64,000 bases of DNA from Debaryomyces hansenii CBS767 (lineage: Eukaryota; Ascomycota; Pichiomycetes; Serinales; Debaryomycetaceae). Position 1 is the stretch's first letter. Each line of letters begins with the position of its first letter. The stretch is from NCBI RefSeq assembly GCF_000006445.2, contig NC_006048.2, positions 248,001 through 312,000 of the forward strand, written 5' to 3'. The notes beneath the pieces were generated by a model. That model saw only the letters and a program-made list of their open reading frames with translations, was not told the DNA's origin and did not search any database. This document shows, piece by piece, positions 39,211 to 49,400 of the stretch. Position numbers and translations under genes: made by a program.

Positions 39211-39232
39211 CTATAACCCGGGTTATAGCCCT
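39211..39232. promoter_or_regulatory. Palindrome upstream of RPS4, Tbf1-like
   Basis: CTATAACCCGGGTTATAG (39211-39228) is a perfect 18-bp palindrome. The overlapping GGGTTATAGCCCT (39220-39232) closely resembles the AGGGCTATAGCCCT motif that I recall for Tbf1 at Candida ribosomal protein promoters. It lies about 124-145 bp upstream of the RPS4 ATG. The factor is inferred. Confidence 0.65.
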
Positions 39233-39331
39233 ATACAATCACGTTTGAAGGCATACATGAAATTGATGTATGGTTCTATAAGCAGTATGTACTTTGCATG
39301 TTACGGTATCTTGTATTCTGATAAAATATGA

Positions 39332-41563
39332 CTATTTCCACCTATTAAATAACCATTTGGATTGTTTAACGTTCAGCAATTCTGAGTTCAATCTTTCATC
39401 TTCCATTTGCAAGTTACTCAACTCTTCTTCTAAGTTAGCAAACCTTTCTGTTTCTTGGGCATTTATGGTTAATAGTTCTTGGATATTGTTTTCTATATTT
39501 GTTGGTAACGCAGGTGCTTGTAGGCCTAGGCTCGATTCTGAGCTGTTATTATCACCCGAACCCGCGTTTATCTTTGATTCCAAGCCTTCGATTTTGTCCT
39601 TCAACTCGGCAATAGACCTTTGAAGATCTTCATTGTCGTTCGCAATATCCGGTAAGGTTACCTTTATATCTACCATCTTCTGGACAATATTTATGTGATC
39701 GCTATTCAATGATGAGAAGTCAGTCTCTAAGAGCTTAATGTCATGCCTCAACTTGCCATTTTCGATTCGTAAGTTCTCTATTTCGGTGGTCTTCGATTTT
39801 TCATTCAAGTATATGTTTTCAAATTCGGCTTCAAATTTACTCAAATCTAATGGAATCACGTTAATTTGCATCGAGTCCTCTACCAATTCATTAAGTTTGT
39901 AGTAATTATGTGATTTTGAACGAGCTCCACCAGCACTGCTTCTTCTTCCACCTAGCAAGGAAAACCGTCTAGAAACACCTGATCCCGACAAATCGCTTTG
40001 GCTAGTATTTGTGCTGTTGATGCCATTGATAAATTCGTCATTGACATAAACATTGAACAAGTTATTCTTCAAGAAGTCTAAAAGTTTATCAAACTTGAGC
40101 AGAGTAATGTTTGATTCATTTTTTATCATTAAGTTAACGGCAAACTTCAAGATCGATTCAATCCCCTGCGTGATAAGAATATCATAAATTCTTAATACTA
40201 TATCCAATGGGAATTTGTAGGCGAAAAACGTTAAAAACCATTGGGATGCATACATTGAAGATTTAATACCCTGTTTAACCAAGTGATTGTACAAATTCGG
40301 CAAGTTTATCTCTAATAATCTATCGAATTCATATAGTAATAAATGCAATCCTTTCATTTCGGGGCAGAATAAAGATCTTAAATTGTAATCCTTCATTAAT
40401 GTAACCAATAAACAGAAGCACTCGGACTCACTCATATTCATTATCAAAGGAACAGTGATAAAAATCATACCTTGTGTGTAACCTACATCTGGGTCAAATA
40501 ACGAATATGCCTTAATCACATTAAATAATTCTTCACCCTTATTGACTTGTTCAACATTTGTAAAAAAACTGGTTCTTGTCAAGTCTCTTTTAATTGATTT
40601 TTCATGGACTGAGGATTCACTCTTCAAGTTGAAATAAAATTCTTCCAATTGGAAGTTTTTAGATTTAGCGATTAATTGCCAAATTATGCCTCTGAACTCT
40701 TTTGGTATACCTTTATTTATGAGATTATTCAATTCATTCGATTCATTCTGGATGACAGATTCATAATCATTCACAATTCTGGTCCAAAATTCCCAATCTA
40801 TTTGATAATCAAACATGTCACTGAATCCTCCAACGGTATTCTTAATGTCATTGAAAGTCTTCTTTATGTTTTCTGTACCAGAATTAATCAGTTCTTTCAA
40901 CTTTAAATCTTTAGATTCGAATTCTCTATTTAATTGATTGAACTTCGATTCTAACAAGAAGTTATTACTCTCTTTTCTATAACTATTGGAAATTGTATTC
41001 ATTTTATCATTGGAAGCTTCAGTTGTACCTTCCAATATTTGAGCTGAAGGTTGGTCCAATCTCAAACATTCCAGAATTGGCTTTCTGTTTGGTAAACTGG
41101 GCTTTCCGTTAGGTAAAGTGGAATTCTGCTCGTCGTTTGCAGGTTCCCCGGTGAACGAAGTATCTGGCGTAGCGACTTTCACGGGGTTAGGTAAAACCAC
41201 TTTGAGCTGTTCTGTTTGTTTTTCAACCGGGTTATTAACATCTTCAGTATCTTCAGTTATAGTATCGTCATTACCGCGCTTATCTATGGGGTCGTCATTA
41301 TTGGTAAGATCAATCTTTTCATTCGTATTTACAAGTTCATTACTTTCATTATTATTTTCATAATTAGAACTTTCACCAGTAAAAGAAGATACAGAGGCTG
41401 TATCAGTTTGTTGCTGCTTTTTATTCTTCTTTTTGTTCTTCTTTTTATTCTTGGTAGATTGATTCGTGATCGGAGGTGATTCTTTACCATTATCTACTTC
41501 ACTTCCCGTAGGAAAGGAATTGGAAGCTGCATCTTGAAATTCATCATCCGAAGGTGGCATCAT
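39332..41563 (-). CDS. GYP5: Gyp5-like Rab GTPase-activating protein
   Basis: 743 residues. Low-complexity N-terminus with a Lys/Asn run (38-50), then a TBC domain at about 285-500. Both catalytic fingers are present: Arg330 in SIKRDLTRTSFF and Gln364 in VGYTQGM. Further TBC blocks are LLYEFDRLLEINLPNLY and SQWFLTFFAYKFPLDIVLRIYD. The C-terminus (about 590-735) is coiled coil. The Gyp5/Gyl1 layout fits: these proteins act at sites of polarised growth and help Sec4/Ypt1 traffic. S. cerevisiae has two paralogues (Gyp5 894, Gyl1 720), whereas this clade probably has one. The complete catalytic pair suggests active GAP, which Gyl1 lacks by family knowledge. OCA5 at the left edge is a second TBC gene. 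Confidence 0.88.
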   Translation of the reverse strand: MMPPSDDEFQDAASNSFPTGSEVDNGKESPPITNQSTKNKKKNKKKNKKQQQTDTASVSSFTGESSNYENNNESNELVNTNEKIDLTNNDDPIDKRGNDDTITEDTEDVNNPVEKQTEQLKVVLPNPVKVATPDTSFTGEPANDEQNSTLPNGKPSLPNRKPILECLRLDQPSAQILEGTTEASNDKMNTISNSYRKESNNFLLESKFNQLNREFESKDLKLKELINSGTENIKKTFNDIKNTVGGFSDMFDYQIDWEFWTRIVNDYESVIQNESNELNNLINKGIPKEFRGIIWQLIAKSKNFQLEEFYFNLKSESSVHEKSIKRDLTRTSFFTNVEQVNKGEELFNVIKAYSLFDPDVGYTQGMIFITVPLIMNMSESECFCLLVTLMKDYNLRSLFCPEMKGLHLLLYEFDRLLEINLPNLYNHLVKQGIKSSMYASQWFLTFFAYKFPLDIVLRIYDILITQGIESILKFAVNLMIKNESNITLLKFDKLLDFLKNNLFNVYVNDEFINGINSTNTSQSDLSGSGVSRRFSLLGGRRSSAGGARSKSHNYYKLNELVEDSMQINVIPLDLSKFEAEFENIYLNEKSKTTEIENLRIENGKLRHDIKLLETDFSSLNSDHINIVQKMVDIKVTLPDIANDNEDLQRSIAELKDKIEGLESKINAGSGDNNSSESSLGLQAPALPTNIENNIQELLTINAQETERFANLEEELSNLQMEDERLNSELLNVKQSKWLFNRWK

Positions 41564-42146
41564 GAATATTCTTTAATGTTTTATCGTTATCAGTGATAAT
41601 TAACCATGTAATATTGTTTACAAAAAAGTCAATGCGAACGTTCCGCTGTTTCTGTAGTTCGCACAGAATTAGAAATTAGAATATGTATTAGTGTCTCTTG
41701 ATCTATCCGTATGATGATGTAAAATTCTCTGAACACTATTATACTTCAGAAGCTCTTACGCTACATAGTGTTGATTGTTTTCAGTTCTTATTATTATATA
41801 TTCTAATGGTAGGCGAGTAGGCAACCAATCTTTCAGATTATTGTTTTTAACAATCTTTGTAATAGGCCAAAATGTCCTCAATAACTCTGAGCAAACCTTG
41901 TCATAGATCAGCAGAATTCTTTAAGAACCTGTAGAAAATAGGAAATATTGCTATTGATAATTAATTAAAAGGCTCCGATGTGAAGAAATAGAAATCGTGT
42001 AAATAAAATATACTAACGATATTGTACTTTATATCGCAATTTACACCATTGAACATCAAGATGAACTTAATATAAATAAAATCATTAAAAACGTGAATAT
42101 AAATAAAGTCGTGAAAAAAGTGCTATATATAACTCGTACTTATAAA
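41564..42146. other. GYP5 promoter region
   Basis: 583 bp between the GYP5 start and the stop of the 407-aa gene, both minus strand. It is AT-rich with no ORF worth reporting. No recognisable regulatory site stands out. Confidence 0.45.
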
Positions 42147-43370
42147 TCAAACCCAACATATGTCCTCGTCGCAAAAGCTAACATGTTGTGAGTTTTGAGA
42201 TTGATTTCCGCTCTCTGGTCTGATAATGTGGTCATTTGACAAGGGATGATGAGAAGAGTCAGATAAGACATCATCGTCATATTCTGTGGAAGAACCGAGC
42301 GAAGATGACGAGCCGTAATAGGAACTTAAAATATCAGCCTCGGAGACGTTTGCACAGTCTGAAGAACATCCATAAACAGCTTCTTCATAAATTATCCCGT
42401 TTATGATATTCTTTTCCCTCAACAAGCTTTCTAATCTTGCTTTATCGCAATTAGCAAAGTAGACCCTAATAATATTTTGATCGTGCAAATATTTCATAGG
42501 TAACTCCCCTAACTCGAACAAGTTCTGTAAATCCAGTTTCAATTCAGCAATCTTGGATTCGAGAATTTTCAAGTCTTGCATTAATTCATCGAGTATTTCA
42601 TTGTTCAAGATAGTCATCGCTGGAATGGAAAATTTACTACTCATTGGGAAATCAACGTAGCATCCATTGGAAGTCTGAGTATTATGAGATGTCTCCTCAC
42701 AGCCAGCAGAGGAAACAGTTCTTGCCATCAGCAAGGTGAGTTCAGAGAACTTTGGAGTCAAAGATACATTAAGGCGTATGTTGCTCTTGACTTGAGGTCT
42801 CAGATGCAATACCAAGTCTTGTTTGTACGTGCTAGGGTCAGAAGTATCAAACTTCTTCGAATTCATGAACGCCCTGATGTTGAGATTCAAATTCTTGATT
42901 GGTGAGCTACCATTAGGATGCCTGAAAAAGTTCATGTTCGCCATTTTGTTACCAAACTGTGATTGGTATCTCTGCGAAAAATTATTGTAAAGAAATGACT
43001 TGTGAAACGTTCTAAATGATCGGTATTGGTTGAAATTAGAATTCTGGATATTGAATCTGATCCAGTTCGAATTATTCTGGATTATTCTTCCCAACTTTCC
43101 TCCATTCTGGTACTTCACATTCAAAAACTGGAATGCCCGGAACTTATAATGACCACCAGTAAAGTTACTTGATGTGCTATAATATCTAGAAAATTGTTTG
43201 CTTAATCTGCTTGCATTTCTACCGCTTCTAACTGGTATAGGTATTGGAACTGGCACTGGGCGTTGTTGTGGATGACCTAAATTCTCTGCTATCTCCTCAA
43301 GGGTTTGCTTGATCCTCCGAGTGATATTTTTCTTCAAAGAAATCAAGTTTTTCATTGTCTGCGACCTCAT
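42147..43370 (-). CDS. Unrecognised 407-aa protein
   Basis: The frame opens at the ATG 43368-43370 and gives 407 residues. The N-terminus is basic (KNLISLKKNITRRIKQTL), followed by a Pro/Val run (RPVPVPIPIPVRSG). Residues 50-170 are rich in Asn, Phe, Arg and Tyr. Residues about 195-340 look folded, with a helical coiled-coil segment at about 255-290 (EILDELMQDLKILESKIAEL) and an LPMKYLHDQNIIRVYFANCD block. The C-terminus is Ser/Asp-rich and ends FCDEDICWV. The basic head could be a mitochondrial signal, but that is a guess. I do not recognise the family. A 116-codon ORF in another frame (43297-43647) overlaps its 5' end and is probably spurious. Confidence 0.72.
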   Translation of the reverse strand: MRSQTMKNLISLKKNITRRIKQTLEEIAENLGHPQQRPVPVPIPIPVRSGRNASRLSKQFSRYYSTSSNFTGGHYKFRAFQFLNVKYQNGGKLGRIIQNNSNWIRFNIQNSNFNQYRSFRTFHKSFLYNNFSQRYQSQFGNKMANMNFFRHPNGSSPIKNLNLNIRAFMNSKKFDTSDPSTYKQDLVLHLRPQVKSNIRLNVSLTPKFSELTLLMARTVSSAGCEETSHNTQTSNGCYVDFPMSSKFSIPAMTILNNEILDELMQDLKILESKIAELKLDLQNLFELGELPMKYLHDQNIIRVYFANCDKARLESLLREKNIINGIIYEEAVYGCSSDCANVSEADILSSYYGSSSSLGSSTEYDDDVLSDSSHHPLSNDHIIRPESGNQSQNSQHVSFCDEDICWV

Positions 43371-43745
43371 ATTGATCGGATGAATATATATTTCCAGTTA
43401 CTACTCTTCTAACTTGACGTAACTGGCAAAGTAGTAGATAAACAAAATATAATAAATCTAGCGGGTAGCGATATCGGAAATTGAAGAGTACAACATTTTG
43501 TAATCTCGCACGACTCGACATAAAATTTCTGGATTGCGACTCATTTGCATCCATTCGGTAGAAATTGTTCCTTAAAAACTTATTTATTATTAAACCAATC
43601 ATATATAGCATAAACCGTATATAGGACGAAAATTGACACAGAAACAAAATAAATCATTGACACATAAAGTTAAAATGGCATGTAGTGTTCTTAACCGTAC
43701 AAACCATAACCGGGACTTCTAGCTAAGTCCACCAGGCAACATTCT
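43371..43745. other. Intergenic, GAL4 3' end and promoter of the 407-aa gene
   Basis: 375 bp. A minus-strand ORF (43297-43647) runs through it and overlaps the next gene's start; its composition (Leu/Arg/Phe mixture) does not look like a conserved protein. No clear element. Confidence 0.4.
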
Positions 43746-44789
43746 TCACCCATTGATCATGGGTGAATCATCCATAACCTCATCAAATATCAAGTTATAG
43801 TTGGAGTCATTGATACCATTGTTGATACCATTCGATGAAATCAAAAGATCGAGGTCTTCAAATTTTTTATTCGCAGACAGCCTCGTAGGTGAAGCGTAGG
43901 ATTTCTTAGGTATTTCTTCGTCTTCGTTTATATTATCGCCGTAAGAATTAAGTGAGAGGAGCGACGAGGGGGATGTGAGTGATGTTGCTGATGTTGTGGT
44001 GTTCGATATGTTCTTGGGGCGTGGTTGGTGCTGTTGGTATGGGTATGGGGAGTATTCGTGCTTGATGGCCGAGGGGGTTATAAACTGACATTGGCTGCGC
44101 TTGTTGTCAGTGGGGATGCTATTCAATATGAAATCGTCGATTATTTCCTGTTTGATTTTATCGTTGTCGATTCTGTTGTGATCATGATGGTCGGAGTGGT
44201 CTATTGACGCATTGGAAATTGAGTCGTCCATCGAAAATATCGAGTAGGAGGGTGACTGCGCCAATGAATTACAACCATTTGTGTTAAGTCTCGAATGCTC
44301 TCCCTTTCCCGGAGATCCCCCCTGGGGAGTCACCGAACTCAGTTGATTAAGATCCTCTTCGAATGCAGGTGGTGTGGTCGTGCCGCTACCACCACCCGGC
44401 GTGCTCCCACGATTCCTACCGTCCTGTCCTTCGTCGGATGTACTGCCGTTCTGCAACATGTCCTTGTAGGGCCTCAACACATCCTTGAACGTGTTTTGGT
44501 AGAGCAATTGGTCGATCCCTCTCGAATTTACCTCTTGCGGCAACAAATATGTAATTAGGTTTTCCAAGGACTTGACCTTATTTTCCACTTGGGTCAAATG
44601 AGCTCTCGTCAAAGGAGACCTCACTGTCCTTGGACTATATGAGCAACACCAATTGTGCTGAATACACTTGGAGCACTTTGGTGACTCTTTAGAGCACTTA
44701 AGCTTCCTTTTCCGGCACGAATCGCATGCTTGCTCTATAAGGTTGTTATCATGGTGACTTTCTGCTGCTAAATTAGTAGGTATCTTCAT
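43746..44789 (-). CDS. GAL4: Gal4-type Zn2Cys6 transcription factor, short form
   Basis: 347 residues from the ATG at 44787-44789, chosen because the zinc cluster follows 21 residues later as in S. cerevisiae Gal4. The cluster has Cys at 22, 25, 32, 39, 42 and 49 ([18 protein letters not shown]). The linker and dimerisation region [20 protein letters not shown] is nearly the S. cerevisiae sequence. The large central region of S. cerevisiae Gal4 (881 residues) is missing. The C-terminus ends in an acidic hydrophobic segment, [13 protein letters not shown], resembling the S. cerevisiae Gal80-binding activation domain. Family knowledge: in Candida albicans Gal4 does not control galactose genes and instead affects glycolytic genes. 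The middle is Ser/Thr/Asn-rich and disordered. Confidence 0.92.
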   Translation of the reverse strand: MKIPTNLAAESHHDNNLIEQACDSCRKRKLKCSKESPKCSKCIQHNWCCSYSPRTVRSPLTRAHLTQVENKVKSLENLITYLLPQEVNSRGIDQLLYQNTFKDVLRPYKDMLQNGSTSDEGQDGRNRGSTPGGGSGTTTPPAFEEDLNQLSSVTPQGGSPGKGEHSRLNTNGCNSLAQSPSYSIFSMDDSISNASIDHSDHHDHNRIDNDKIKQEIIDDFILNSIPTDNKRSQCQFITPSAIKHEYSPYPYQQHQPRPKNISNTTTSATSLTSPSSLLSLNSYGDNINEDEEIPKKSYASPTRLSANKKFEDLDLLISSNGINNGINDSNYNLIFDEVMDDSPMING

Positions 44790-46494
44790 TAACGTAGTAC
44801 TTGTATTATAAAACCTGAGTAAAACCCTTTTTACTCTGGAAACGTAATATATATTAATGTTTATTAAAACAACGCTAATCAATTAACTTTGGAAAATTTA
44901 TTAATCTAATTAGGTCTCCTCTTTATTTGTATGAAAAAATTCAGGTGCGATTTTGTGTCACTTTTCCCACCTCACTGTGCTTCAACTGAGTTGAATGTCC
45001 GACTCCGATTTTGCTCTATGGATGGTTCCGGTGAGTCGCTACGATCATTCGAATTAGCCAACAATTTTCCTGTACTGCATGTGTGCCAGTCAAATGTGCT
45101 TGAATCAAACGAATTCTCATCAATTTTTGAGACGAAAGGATTCTCACCGTTCGCACACGTCGACATTCGGGCCCACCGGTGCCCGGCCCATTTTCCCGGA
45201 ACCCAGTCCTCTCCCGGTGGACGCCGTTTTCCTATCAATTTGTTCGAGCGATTCCGTTACTACACCAAAACCATCCATTCAGTAGGAATAGCATCCCGTC
45301 CACCAAAGTATGACGCTATAGTACATGAAGTAGGCATTAAATTAAAAATACATCCCAAATATAGAGTGGGGGACGTTGGAAGTAGGGTGTTTCAATATAA
45401 TTAGTCGAAATGATAGAGTGGTTATTTCGTAATAAATTTGATTCTGGATCAAAGTCTCATTGGTGGATCTCCAGGTCGGCATTCTCAACATTGTTGCGCC
45501 GAAAAGCTTTTGCGGTATAACGCTTAATCAGATGTTTATACTGTTTCGGAATAATCCAACGTAGGAAAAGCTTCGATGTGGCGGTATATGCAACCCATGA
45601 ATTAACCCGTAATGAGGAGAACAATTATATAAGCAAGCATGCCGGTCTGGCGTGAACGGTTAGATTCAAATCCCCTCTTCCCCTCTTGGAGGTGAACCAA
45701 TGAAAAGTTTTTATGGCGCTGGGCACTTTAGATAGTGAGAGAGAAACTCTTGGCCACGGTATTGACGCCATTTCGTCGGGGGACAGAGATATGAGAGCAA
45801 GAAGGATGGCACTTTGAGGGACCTTTGGATTTAATTTGCAAGGCAGTATTACCGGAGGTAGACCGGCGATTTGGTGCAATGGTCGAGGGTAGATATTCGC
45901 AGATGCAGGCAGATTTTTCTGATAGTGTTTGACGTAAAAAACATAAGAACAGTTCGTCTATGCACGTGCACTGCGGTGCTGTAGTTCGAGGCGGAAGAGG
46001 AGTAGGTAGCAGAAAAGGAGGCAAGGCAGGGCCGATAAGAGAAACGTTGACGAGCGAATGGTTGAGCTAGTGAAGAATTTTGGCTGAATGAACACTCGTA
46101 TGCAGTAGGTAAACAACCTTGGCGGTCGGGATATAGGGTAATAGTAATGGCTGCGAAATAATGGTTATTTCGGTCTAAGATGCAGAGGTTTTACGGTAGG
46201 ATTCCCAATAAGAGTGGATGTTCGATAATTGGTATCTCCAAATGGGGTAGTGTTAGCGGTGGGTATATAAGCGACAGAGATGGGGGGTTCCCCAAAATGG
46301 TGGTCAATATATTTGGTGGACATTGATATCCGCGCAGTGGTGCTCAACGCTTTTCAAAGGGCGTTGGGAACTAAATACGATAATCAGGGAATTAACGATT
46401 GGACATAGCCATTCGATTAGTGGCTAGATTGATTAGTGTACCCTACAATTAAATATGTACAATGTCTATTAATAATAAATAAATAATGAGCTAA
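44790..46494. promoter_or_regulatory. Long intergenic region, GAL4 promoter and SGS1 3' end
   Basis: 1.7 kb between two minus-strand genes, the longest spacer in the window, less AT-rich than its neighbours. Several overlapping ORFs on both strands (44931-45404 plus, 44972-45238 minus, 45625-46024 minus) contradict each other. The 157-codon plus ORF at 44931 starts with ATG, is cysteine-rich and has no recognisable family. A possible Mig1 site, AAATATAGAGTGGGG (GTGGGG core at 45366-45371), has the AT-rich flank Mig1 prefers. CACGTG lies near 45964. No CGG-N11-CCG Gal4 site was found. Confidence 0.45.
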
Positions 46495-49400
46495 TCACAA
46501 AGGCATACCTCTTGGGGTGTTCTTTTGGTTTGATCTAGGTTTGGAAACACGCTGGCTCCGTTGGCTCCGCTGAGTCTTCTGGTTGCGACCCCTTTGGCTT
46601 TTGTAACCTCGTTGACTTGACTGACTGGACCTTCTGTTACCTCTGCTATATTTGTTTTTGATATTCACGTACGCAGTTGAGTTTTCAGTTTGCGAGTATG
46701 TGCTTCTCCACGTGCTAGGATCATTAGAGTCTTGTTGATTTCCAAAGTATGGTGATGTTGTACTGGATGGGGTCGAGTCCGGCACTTGATTTTTGCGTTC
46801 TTTCGACAAACTGCCTAGTAGCTTTTTGAACTGCGGGAAGTAGTTCAACTGTTCTTTAGTAATACTAGCCAATTTCCCAAAATCACGCTTGTTCGTGGGT
46901 AATTTATGAGCCATGTCCTTCAATGTATCATCATTGAATACATTTTCTGCCGAATTCAAGCTCAGATCGACCATTATCTGCATTCTCATATTATTCAATT
47001 CATTACAAGAATGCTTGATATGGTCGCTGTTTTGTACTCCAGCACTTGTAAAATTAGTTATGGAAGGGATTTGAATACGTGATGCACTGACAAATGATTG
47101 GAATTGATAGCCATTTGTGGGATTCACGCTTCCACTAATTGTAGCGTTTCCTGTAGATCTTTGCTTACTTTCAGAGCTGAAATTTATCTTAATAAATTTT
47201 CTATCGTGCAAAACAGATTCTGCCTGTTTATCAAGTTTAACATAATTAGACGCGAACCCACCTTTCATAATTTGGTATTCACAAAGACATCCTTCACTCA
47301 ACAAATAGAAAAATATCCTTTCAACATCAGTCTTATCAAGTGCTCTACCTTTACCATGATACGGATTTAGGTTATGGCCAAATTTCATAATCTTGCTATT
47401 GTTTGAACCTTTGAATACATCCTGGCAGTGCAAGACGGTAACCCTATCATCCTGAATAGATTTCACTAATTTCAATATATCTTTAGCGTATCCAGTAACA
47501 TCCTTTTCAACGATGGTGATATTGCTTGAATTGATGCAATTATCACATTTCTTATTACATGTTATTGGGTTAAATTGCTCATTAAAATAGTGCAAAACTT
47601 GTTTCCGACGGCAATCTGTAGTGTTTTCACAGTACTGAACAACCTGCCTCAACTTCGCTAAATGGTTTTCTTTACCTTCGCGATCCAATTCCTCGTCTCT
47701 CTGAATCATATTCTGTAACGACCTGGCATCCTTATAGGAATAAAACATTATACATTCAGAATAGGCTCCATCTCTACCAGCTCTCCCTGTCTCTTGATAA
47801 TATCCTTCTAGAGTTCTAGGTATGAACAAATGGATAACATATCGAACGTCAGGCTTATCAATACCCATACCAAAAGCAATAGTTGCACATATAATTTGAA
47901 GTTCATTTTGCTGCCATTTGTTTTGGATTTCAAATCTGTCAGTAGGCGAAAGTCCCGCATGGTAATATGATGCGTTTACTCCCCATTCATTTAGTTTTTC
48001 AGATGTATGCTCACAGGACTGTTTCGAATGACAATATATGATACCAGTTTTATTAACTTGTTTAGTTAAGATATAATTTTTTATCCATTCTAAAGTATTT
48101 GATGTCTTCCATTTAATTTCATAAAACAAGTTTAATCTATTGAAACTTTGCTTCAATAGTATTGGGTTATCCATTTTTAGATGGTGAATAATATCCATTC
48201 TAACTTTTTCATTTGCTGTTGCCGTTAATGCCATAACAGGAACCTTAGGGTAATTGTGCTTAAAATAATTCATGCCTTTGTAATCTGGTCTAAAGTCATG
48301 GCCCCAAGAGCTAACACAATGAGCTTCATCAACGACAACTCTGGCTAACTCGTTCATGTCATATAGTTTTGTTATAATTCTTTGAATATGCTGCGATGCA
48401 TTAATCATTTCGGGGGATAGGTAAACCAAATCTAATTGACCATTTCTGAATGAATCAAGTGTTGATTTCCGTTCTGATGCAGAACCTTTTGAACTGACCA
48501 TTCCCGCCTTGATATTCTTGTTCAATAGATGCTGAACTTGATCTTGCATTAAAGAAATTAGCGGAGATACAACGATAGTGGTTCCTCGAGTCTTACCTGA
48601 CTTTACTAATGCTGGTAATTGATAACATAATGATTTACCTCCACCAGTAGGCATAAGGACAAACACATCTTTTCCATTCAAAGTTGAACTTATAGCGTGT
48701 AACTGATTAGGCCTAAAATTTGAAAGTTTGAACACTGAATTTAATTTACTGTAAACCTCTTTTATAAATGCTTCTGAATTAGGAGGAATATTTTCCTTAT
48801 TAGGTTTATGATTATTCAAAATGTTGATTAGTTCATCTTCATCATCGCTAAAATCAATATCGCTATCCAAATGTTGAGAAGGTACATTCATCGCTAAATT
48901 ATTCTCTGTAAGAGGAGACTTGGAAACAATAAGTGGGTTTGGTTTCGTTTCGACTAGGGTGTTCTTGATTGTTGATGGTTTAACAAACATATCGTAGTTC
49001 GCATCACCTTCATCATCAGAACTTATTTCGATTATATCTTCGGTATTATTCAATTCTCTTTCTTGATTTAATTGTGTTGTAAAATCTTCTATTTCTTCGA
49101 TGTCATCATCGTTACCATTGTCATCATCGTTACCATTGTCATCATTCATATCATTATTATTATCGATGTTTGAGATAAGATCAATTTCGGAATTAGGTAG
49201 ATCATTGTATTTGATACCAAAATTCTCCGCCACGTCAGGACTTAGTCTAATGTTGTCAATCTCATTATCACTATCGAGCTCGGTGTAGTTATCCGAGTTA
49301 TCTGATTCATGTTTGTTTCTCTGAGATTCAATATATGACTCGTCAACGGATTCATTATCCAAATTCTGTTTTTCAAATTCAATAAAACTGCCTAGGTCAT

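Noticed and set aside
43297..43647. 116-codon minus ORF overlapping the 5' end of the 407-aa gene
   Set aside because: It is in a different frame from a longer and better frame, has no domain and does not join it by a clear intron.
44931..45404. 157-codon plus-strand ORF upstream of GAL4
   Set aside because: Overlapped by other ORFs in opposite and same strand, composition unlike the neighbours and no recognisable family. Kept as a finding about the spacer and not as a gene.
45640..45700. Possible tRNA T-arm at GATTCAAATCCCC
   Set aside because: The bases on both sides of the loop do not form a stem and no acceptor partner was found.
44790..46494. Gal4 binding sites (CGG-N11-CCG) in the GAL4 promoter
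   Set aside because: CGG and CCG triplets occur but never at the required 11-bp spacing.
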